The position numbers and the translations under genes were made by a program. A stretch of DNA of 64,000 nucleotides from Deltaproteobacteria bacterium (GTDB taxonomy: Bacteria > Desulfobacterota > Syntrophorhabdia > Syntrophorhabdales > Syntrophorhabdaceae). Positions 59,476-64,000 of the stretch are shown piece after piece. Each line of letters opens with the position of its first letter. The stretch's first letter is position 1. Below the pieces are notes generated by a model. The model saw only the letters and a list, made by a program, of their open reading frames with translations, did no database searches and was not told where the DNA came from. The stretch spans positions 186,001-250,000 of the forward strand of contig JAKLET010000001.1 in the NCBI GenBank assembly GCA_022711595.1. The letters run 5' to 3'.

Positions 59476-60578
59476 AAAAATGTGTTGATATGGAGCTGAA
59501 ATTAAATGCCTATCTCGAAGGATTGCTCTCCGGGAAAGAAAAGGACCTCGTGGAAGAACATCTCCGGGATTGCCCGGATTGCGCAAGGGCGCTTGAAGGA
59601 CTGAAAAAAACAAGGCAGATAATCGGAAGCCTCGACGAGATCGAGCCGCCGCCATGGCTCGCCGCAAAGGTCATGTCCCGTATTCACGAAGAAAGTGAAG
59701 CAAAAAAAAGTTTTTTCCGGAAGCTCTTTTTCCCTCTCCATATAAAAATTCCAGTTGAAGCTCTTGCCGCGGCTTGCGTGGTTGTCCTTTCCGTCCTCAT
59801 CTACCAATCCACTATACCCGACATCAAAAGCGTTCAGCGCCCCCTGCCGGAAGCGCAGCTTTCCGGGCAGGTGCCCGTTGATGCCGGCAGTGCTGCGCAG
59901 CAGCACTCCGTTTCGAAAGCTCCCCCCGAGAAAACCCTTGACCGTCAGATCGGTAAAAAGGCTGCACAGGAAAGAAAGGTTTCTGCCGTTGAAAGTCGGG
60001 AGAAAAGCGAACAGACGCAATCATCGCCTCAAAAATCCCTTGCAGCGCAGCAGGATACTCCGCCTGTCCTCTCCGGCAAAGATAGCTCTCCCGGTCTTGC
60101 CGGGCGGATGGAAACGTACGGCACAAAGACCGGCGGCGGCGATGATTATATGAAAGAGGCCCCACCCGTGCTGAAAGCGGGGCCCCACTCTGCTGCGAAA
60201 ATGAGACCGGAAAGGAGCGCAGCGGACACGATGGTGAAAAAGGAGAAGACAATGGCGCCTGCTGCGCGGCCGGCACAGCCCGCGGAATCAAAGGAACCAC
60301 GCAATAGGATCTTTGTGCTCACCGACAGGCCTTCGGAAGCGGCCGGCGAAGTGCAGACAATACTGTTTTCCGTTGGAGGTAAAGGGATCGAGAAAAAATG
60401 GTACAGCGGTGAAACGGTCATCTCAGGCATGGTCGATACAAAGAATATCGACGAGCTTCTGAACAGGCTGAAAAAGACCGGCACCGTGGATAAAAACGGC
60501 ATTCCTGCCAAGACCGATACAAAGTCGATCCTCATCGAAATAACTATCCGCAACACAGGGGTTGGCCTGGTGGATTAA
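59472..60578 (+). CDS. membrane anti-sigma factor with zinc-finger N-terminus
   Basis: 368 aa, start overlapping the sigma gene (ATGA). The N-terminus has a zf-HC2-type finger (MKKCVDMELKLNAYLEG, EEHLRDCPDC), then one membrane segment (EALAAACVVVLSVLIYQ, about 95-112) and a long Gln/Ala/Pro/Lys-rich periplasmic linker (about 120-275). It ends in a folded domain (RIFVLTDRPSEAAGEVQTIL...LLNRLKKTG), reminiscent of DUF2275-type anti-sigmas. It should hold the ECF factor at the membrane until an envelope signal releases it; the signal is unknown. Confidence 0.82.
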   Translation: MKKCVDMELKLNAYLEGLLSGKEKDLVEEHLRDCPDCARALEGLKKTRQIIGSLDEIEPPPWLAAKVMSRIHEESEAKKSFFRKLFFPLHIKIPVEALAAACVVVLSVLIYQSTIPDIKSVQRPLPEAQLSGQVPVDAGSAAQQHSVSKAPPEKTLDRQIGKKAAQERKVSAVESREKSEQTQSSPQKSLAAQQDTPPVLSGKDSSPGLAGRMETYGTKTGGGDDYMKEAPPVLKAGPHSAAKMRPERSAADTMVKKEKTMAPAARPAQPAESKEPRNRIFVLTDRPSEAAGEVQTILFSVGGKGIEKKWYSGETVISGMVDTKNIDELLNRLKKTGTVDKNGIPAKTDTKSILIEITIRNTGVGLVD

Positions 60579-60705
60579 CGGGCCAGGATAAACGTATTTT
60601 CCGTCCCTCATCTCTTCAACGAACATCATAACCAGGATCATCCAGGAAATAAGTAACCATTCAAATACCAAAAGGGACGATTCGCATATTATTGTATTGA
60701 TTGTA

Positions 60706-60735
60706 TTGACAACATTCACAACGGGTAGTTATGTT
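60706..60735 (+). promoter_or_regulatory. promoter for the sigma-region-2 protein
   Basis: TTGACA at 60706-60711 and TATGTT at 60730-60735 with an 18-base spacer. The leader of about 110 bases ends in a seven-base hairpin (CCGGCGC at 60809-60815 with GCGCCGG at 60836-60842) 11 bases before the ATG at 60854, which could limit translation. Confidence 0.45.
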
Positions 60736-60853
60736 ATCCGGGAGTCGGGGGCGGCTCAAAGGCAACGCTGCAATGATCATATTTTTTTGAGAGCGATGGA
60801 CAAACGTACCGGCGCGCTATGCTGTTCGCAATTGGGCGCCGGACATAACGGGT

Positions 60854-61600
60854 ATGTCAGACAACCAGTATATTACAAAAGACGGACACCGTCACCCGGA
60901 GATCAGTTTCAACAAAGTTCCGATAAGGCTCGGCATAAGCCCTGTTTCTATCGCCCGCACGGTCAAGTCCGGAATACCTGCAAAAAAAAGCAAGTACGAT
61001 GACCATGAAAAGATCAACGAACTGTACCGCGAATGGTCCAGGTCCCCGAAAGCGCCCTCAGGCAACCTGAGTGAAAAGGTCCTTCTTCGTTTTTACGATT
61101 TCTACAAACCAAGGATCATGGCAATCGTAAAAAAATACCGCGCTCTGAGTCCCGTCTTTGATGATGACGACCTGCAGCAAACAGCACTGCTCGGGATATT
61201 TCAGGCCCTCGCAAAATACGATCACGCACCGCATGTAGAAATGAGATTTTCTACTTATCTCGAATGGTCGATAAGGAATATATTTCAACGGGCCATCGGT
61301 TATTCCGACAAATTCGTTGAGGTCTATAATGGAAACGACCGTCTTCTTTATTCAATAAGCTACCAGGATTTCCTGTCCAGAAAAAAGGTCATTCAATCCG
61401 CTGGTCATACCTATGTTGTCAGATCAAGGTTGTGCTATCTTGCAGATATTATCAACTCCGCTGGTTCCACTGCATGTGCAACATCTCAGGGCGATGCTCC
61501 GCCCTTCTATTCCGGTAATCACACAAATGCGGAAGAGGATACGAACGGGCCCGACGGACACGGCGGTCCTCTCCCGTGTACGAGAATGATCCATATTTGA
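60854..61600 (+). CDS. orphan sigma-70-like protein with region 2 only
   Basis: 248 aa. Residues about 75-150 match sigma region 2: FYDFYKPRIMAIVKKYRALS, DDDDLQQTALLGIFQALAKY and FSTYLEWSIRNIFQRAIG, with the core-binding and -10-recognition helices. The expected region 4 helix-turn-helix is absent; instead there is FVEVYNGNDRLLYSISYQDF and then a disordered Gly/Asn/Ser tail. Only a weak AACGGGT precedes the ATG. It may be a sigma-like regulator that borrows its region 4 elsewhere, or a phage-type helix-turn-helix protein. The next gene starts inside its end. Confidence 0.65.
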   Translation: MSDNQYITKDGHRHPEISFNKVPIRLGISPVSIARTVKSGIPAKKSKYDDHEKINELYREWSRSPKAPSGNLSEKVLLRFYDFYKPRIMAIVKKYRALSPVFDDDDLQQTALLGIFQALAKYDHAPHVEMRFSTYLEWSIRNIFQRAIGYSDKFVEVYNGNDRLLYSISYQDFLSRKKVIQSAGHTYVVRSRLCYLADIINSAGSTACATSQGDAPPFYSGNHTNAEEDTNGPDGHGGPLPCTRMIHI

Positions 61601-62220
61601 AGAAAACCCCGATGAGATATCAAGACCATCCCGAAGGCAGGTGTGACCAGGACATCAAGGCAATGAAGGAAGAACTGGAGAAGATCAGGGAAAGGGCGCT
61701 CGAGGTATTCGCACATTACGAAAAGACAAAGGCGGCGATCAGGGAAGAGGTCCGAAAAGAATACACGCGCACGATACGTCATCTTGAAAATGAACGCACT
61801 TACAGGGAGGGCATCATAAAAGAAAAAATCACCCGGATCGATAAACTTCAAAACAAGATAGAGTCCATGGGCAATGAGATCGTCGGCCTTGAAACGAAAA
61901 GCAAACTCTGGGAACATGAATGTGCGCGGATCTGTGATATCTACCACAGGACGATCGGGTATTATTCAAACCCCGGGCTCATCGAGGTTCAACTGCAGGT
62001 CATTTCCGAATACACCGACGCCCTCATCAGGTTTGTCAAGGTGCACATGTGGGGGAAAGACACTCTCGACATGGTACATGTTTACCGGGAATCCATCACG
62101 AAGAAAATGCGTGAACTGGTCCTCGAGATCGAGAAGTGCATCAAGGAAGATATCTCCGCAGATTCAGCCGGCAAGAATGTTTCCGCACTCTCCGAAAAAA
62201 CATTGCATGATCCTGCATAA
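61576..62220 (+). CDS. coiled-coil protein of unknown function
   Basis: Up to 214 aa. A long coiled coil covers about 25-110 (DIKAMKEELEKIRERALEVF, YREGIIKEKITRIDKLQNKI), followed by a helical domain with ICDIYHRTIGYYSNPGLIEV and HMWGKDTLDMVHVY. I do not recognise a family. A GTG at 61576 overlaps the sigma-like gene; an ATG at 61612 is an alternative start. The overlap suggests the two are made together, so it could bind or restrain the sigma-like protein. That is inference. Confidence 0.6.
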   Translation: MYENDPYLKKTPMRYQDHPEGRCDQDIKAMKEELEKIRERALEVFAHYEKTKAAIREEVRKEYTRTIRHLENERTYREGIIKEKITRIDKLQNKIESMGNEIVGLETKSKLWEHECARICDIYHRTIGYYSNPGLIEVQLQVISEYTDALIRFVKVHMWGKDTLDMVHVYRESITKKMRELVLEIEKCIKEDISADSAGKNVSALSEKTLHDPA

Positions 62221-62482
62221 TGCATGGCCTGCGCGCCGCCGGGCGGGCCGGCATTTAAAGAGAATCCGGTCCTTGCGTGACCGGATGCCTGACGCGTCCA
62301 TTCATTGACTGATGGATATCTTTGTAAAGAGGAAATGCCCCCCGGCTTTAGTTAAACCAAACCGGGCAGCAAGGATAAGAATAATCACCATGCGAAGTAA
62401 AGGATCTCTCAAAAGGGGGAAAACACCTTTTGCATCTCCTCACATGACGTTTCGTGATCGGATAATACTTTTTAATTCTTTC

Positions 62483-62755
62483 TTACTTCCCTGCCACCTT
62501 CATCGGTTTTTCACAACAGATGAGATCGCATACTCCAACGCAATTACATACCGTGTCAATGGCAACGACCATTCCGCAAACACTGCAGGTGTATTTCGTT
62601 CCTTTTTTATTGACGCCTTTCGCGGTTACAGGTTTTTTCGCTGCCGCGGCAGGTTTCGCTTTTGCTGCTGCCGCTTTCTTTACTGCAGGTTTTTTCGCTA
62701 CCACAGTTTTTTTTACGACAGGTTTTTTTACACTCTTCGCGGCTTTTGTTGCCAT
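62483..62755 (-). CDS. lysine/alanine-rich histone H1-like tail fused to a desulforedoxin-like zinc ribbon
   Basis: 90 aa. Residues 1-52 are KPVVKKTV/KKPAVKKAAAAK repeats as in histone H1-like nucleoid proteins; residues 55-86 hold TCSVCG, VCNCVGVC and LICCEKPMKV, a desulforedoxin/rubredoxin-type knuckle with C57, C60, C80 and C81 plus three additional cysteines. AGGGG precedes the ATG at six bases. The combination would tether a metal or redox centre to DNA. It follows the pure histone-like gene by 10 bases. Confidence 0.75.
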   Translation of the reverse strand: MATKAAKSVKKPVVKKTVVAKKPAVKKAAAAKAKPAAAAKKPVTAKGVNKKGTKYTCSVCGMVVAIDTVCNCVGVCDLICCEKPMKVAGK

Positions 62756-62765
62756 ACAACACCCC

Positions 62766-63074
62766 TTATTTTTTTGCAGGAGCTTTCTTCGCCGGTGCCG
62801 CTTTCTTCGCCGGTGCCGCTTTCTTTACTGCAGGTTTTTTTGCCGGTGCCGCTTTCTTTACTGCAGGTTTCGCTTTTGCTGCTGCCGGTGCCGCTTTCTT
62901 TACTGCAGGTTTTTTTGCCGGTGCCGCTTTCTTTACTGCAGGTTTTTTTGCCGGTGCCGCTTTCTTCGCCGGTGCCGCTTTCTTTACTGCAGGTTTCGCC
63001 TTCACAGTCTTCTTTGTTTCTACCTTCGCAACCGTCGCTGCCTTACTTTTTTTTGTTGAACACTTTGTCGCCAT
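62766..63074 (-). CDS. histone H1-like lysine/alanine/proline repeat protein
   Basis: 102 aa, almost entirely built from KKAAPAKKPAV-type units after a short N-terminus (MATKCSTKKSKAATVAKVET). Such proteins bind and compact DNA like eukaryotic H1 tails. GGGGG lies just before the ATG, and a consensus promoter sits 47 bases upstream. The same repeat vocabulary forms the N-terminus of the next gene, so the two arose by duplication or repeat exchange. No globular domain is present. Confidence 0.8.
   Translation of the reverse strand: MATKCSTKKSKAATVAKVETKKTVKAKPAVKKAAPAKKAAPAKKPAVKKAAPAKKPAVKKAAPAAAKAKPAVKKAAPAKKPAVKKAAPAKKAAPAKKAPAKK
62781..63000. repeat. in-frame tandem repeats of the histone-like gene
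   Basis: Units of about 33 and 15 bases (GCCGCTTTCTTTACTGCAGG, TTTTTTTGCCGGT) repeat five to six times with near-identical DNA, encoding 11-residue KKPAVKKAAPA blocks. High DNA identity predicts repeat-number variation between strains. It is coding, not a CRISPR array. Confidence 0.85.
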
Positions 63075-63120
63075 TGGTTCCCCCTTTTAGTTTTTTGTGA
63101 TGCTAAACTATTTATTTTTT

Positions 63121-63148
63121 ATTCTATATAAATAAAACGTTCTGTCAA
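63121..63148 (-). promoter_or_regulatory. sigma-70 promoter of the histone-like genes
   Basis: On the minus strand TTGACA (63148-63143), a 16-base spacer and TAGAAT (63126-63121). It is close to consensus and 47 bases from the start codon, as expected for an abundant nucleoid protein. Confidence 0.7.
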
Positions 63149-63183
63149 GAAAAGAATGTGAAAAATATAAATTAATTTAAAAT

Positions 63184-63936
63184 TTATTTTCGTCGAAAAA
63201 TATTGAAAACCTTTTGAACGATGTACATGAATGTTCTTATCAGGATGTTTCTTGCAAGATACAGAACAAAGGTCAGAACGATGCTGATAAAAAGAAGGAT
63301 AAAAAAAGCGCGATACTGTTTATCGTTCAGCGCAGTGCCTTGCATGGTCAGCATCAGTGTTCCCGGCAGTCTGCCGAAGATATTCATGAGAATGAAATCC
63401 GCAACCCTGATGCGTGTGAGCCCGAGCAAATAACACAGTGAGTCCTTGGGAAAACCAGGGATGAGAAAAAGGATGAAAGATATATTGAGCCCTTTGTGCG
63501 TGACAAAATAATTGAACCTGTCGATGTAATCTTTCTTGACCACCTTCTCGACGAACCGGATGCCCAACATCCTTGATATCGCGAATGCGCCGAGAGAACC
63601 GATGGTCAGCCCTATGGTTGAGAATATCGTTCCCCGCACGTTCCCGAAAAGGAGGCCTCCCACAAAACCGGTGATCTCGCCGGGTACGGGTGCAAACACA
63701 ACCTGAAGCGCCTGGATCGCCATAAATACGATCGCTGCATAGGGACCGAAAGACAGTATGAAGATACGGAGCTTTTTGTAGTCTAAAAAGAAACGGTAAT
63801 AGGCAAATATCTCTTTCCACGCCCCTTGCTGATAGGCATAAAAAATGAGAAAGACAAGCAGCAGGATGAGCAGCGCAAGGATCGTCCGCAATAAAGACGA
63901 CAGGATCTTAGATTTTACCAGGGATGTTCTGATCAA
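63184..63936 (-). CDS. TVP38/TMEM64 (DedA-like) membrane protein
   Basis: 250 aa with about six membrane segments. The SNARE-associated/DedA signature is clear: VVFAPVPGEITGFVGGLLFG near 85, TIGSLGAFAISRMLGIRFVE near 110, and LIPGFPKDSLCYLLGLTRI near 160. These proteins are thought to move lipid carriers or ions; function is not certain. The start is TTG at 63936, overlapping the stop of the upstream ATPase gene by four bases; no clear ribosome site is seen, so it may rely on coupling. Confidence 0.82.
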   Translation of the reverse strand: MIRTSLVKSKILSSLLRTILALLILLLVFLIFYAYQQGAWKEIFAYYRFFLDYKKLRIFILSFGPYAAIVFMAIQALQVVFAPVPGEITGFVGGLLFGNVRGTIFSTIGLTIGSLGAFAISRMLGIRFVEKVVKKDYIDRFNYFVTHKGLNISFILFLIPGFPKDSLCYLLGLTRIRVADFILMNIFGRLPGTLMLTMQGTALNDKQYRAFFILLFISIVLTFVLYLARNILIRTFMYIVQKVFNIFRRK

Positions 63937-64000
63937 TTTTGAACGATGACCGTTCGCAGGACTTCGTCGATGGTGGTAAGCCCCTCCTCAAGAAGAATGA
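63933..64000 (-). CDS. C-terminal end of a GspE/PilB-type ATPase (partial)
   Basis: Only the last 22 codons are in the window, ending LLEEGLTTIDEVLRTVIVQN. This closing pattern (EGxTTxxEVLRVT) is typical of type II secretion/type IV pilus assembly ATPases (GspE/PilB). The stop overlaps the TTG start of the TVP38-family gene. The call is limited by how little is visible. Confidence 0.5.
   Translation of the reverse strand, partial: ILLEEGLTTIDEVLRTVIVQN

Noticed and set aside
62766-63074. Regular 33-base repeats that look like a CRISPR or minisatellite array
   Set aside because: The units are contiguous, without unique spacers, and encode in-frame KKPAVKKAAPA blocks of a histone-like protein with its own promoter and ribosome site.

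Overview
The window reads as ordinary chromosome of a GC-rich, strictly anaerobic, Gram-negative bacterium, most likely a syntrophic Desulfobacterota (former Deltaproteobacteria; Syntrophorhabdus-like). That placement is inference. It rests on a TonB-dependent receptor and DegP (outer membrane), a Rieske/cytochrome b pair with no cytochrome oxidase, molybdenum hydroxylases, purine/hydantoin-type enzymes and lysine/alanine-rich histone H1-like proteins. No phage, integrase, insertion sequence or CRISPR array was seen.

Layout. 1-5.2 kb (minus): a housekeeping run thiL, yhaM-like nuclease, rsmE, a YdcF-like protein, dprA, topA (topA cut by the window edge). 5.7-13.7 kb (plus): a seven-gene uptake operon made of a TonB receptor, a periplasmic binding protein, two permeases, two ATPases and a methyltransferase, probably for nickel or a nickel chelate; the leader carries NikR-like half-sites. 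13.8-17.3 kb (minus): a response regulator, histidine kinase and DegP envelope-stress operon. 17.5-27.8 kb: a fused spermidine-synthase-like membrane protein, ssb, mtgA, gatB, mtnA, a SAM hydrolase, rmuC, sixA and a SagB-type nitroreductase, separated by a family of degenerate intergenic repeats. 27.9 kb: tRNA-Ala(GGC) with its own consensus promoter and terminator.

28.4-43.6 kb: a catabolic stretch with a three-subunit molybdenum hydroxylase, a secreted cyclase, glgX, an NCS2 nucleobase permease with an ATPase-like tail, an AlaA-type aminotransferase, a histone-deacetylase-family hydrolase with a zinc-ribbon-like tail translationally coupled to a HyuA-type hydantoinase, then a TrbI-like membrane protein and a shortened NusA paralogue. 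44.6-49.1 kb (plus): a tight operon joining a complete succinate dehydrogenase/fumarate reductase to a Rieske protein and a b6-type cytochrome b, which looks like one quinone-linked respiratory module.

49.2-64 kb: a large protein resembling an Eco57I-type DNA methyltransferase with its catalytic motifs eroded, a gene-remnant zone, recO, mobB, a NUDIX hydrolase, a VIT/VWA protein with an AgmX/TonB-like C-terminus, TPR and HDOD proteins, an ECF sigma/anti-sigma pair, an orphan sigma protein with only region 2 followed by a coiled-coil protein, two lysine-rich histone-like proteins (one fused to a desulforedoxin-like zinc ribbon), a TVP38-family membrane protein and the last codons of a GspE/PilB-type ATPase.

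The items most worth following are the SDH-Rieske-cytochrome b operon, the NusA/TrbI-like pair, the dead methyltransferase-like protein, the histone/zinc-ribbon pair and the intergenic repeat family. All assignments come from reading motifs; no database search was run.
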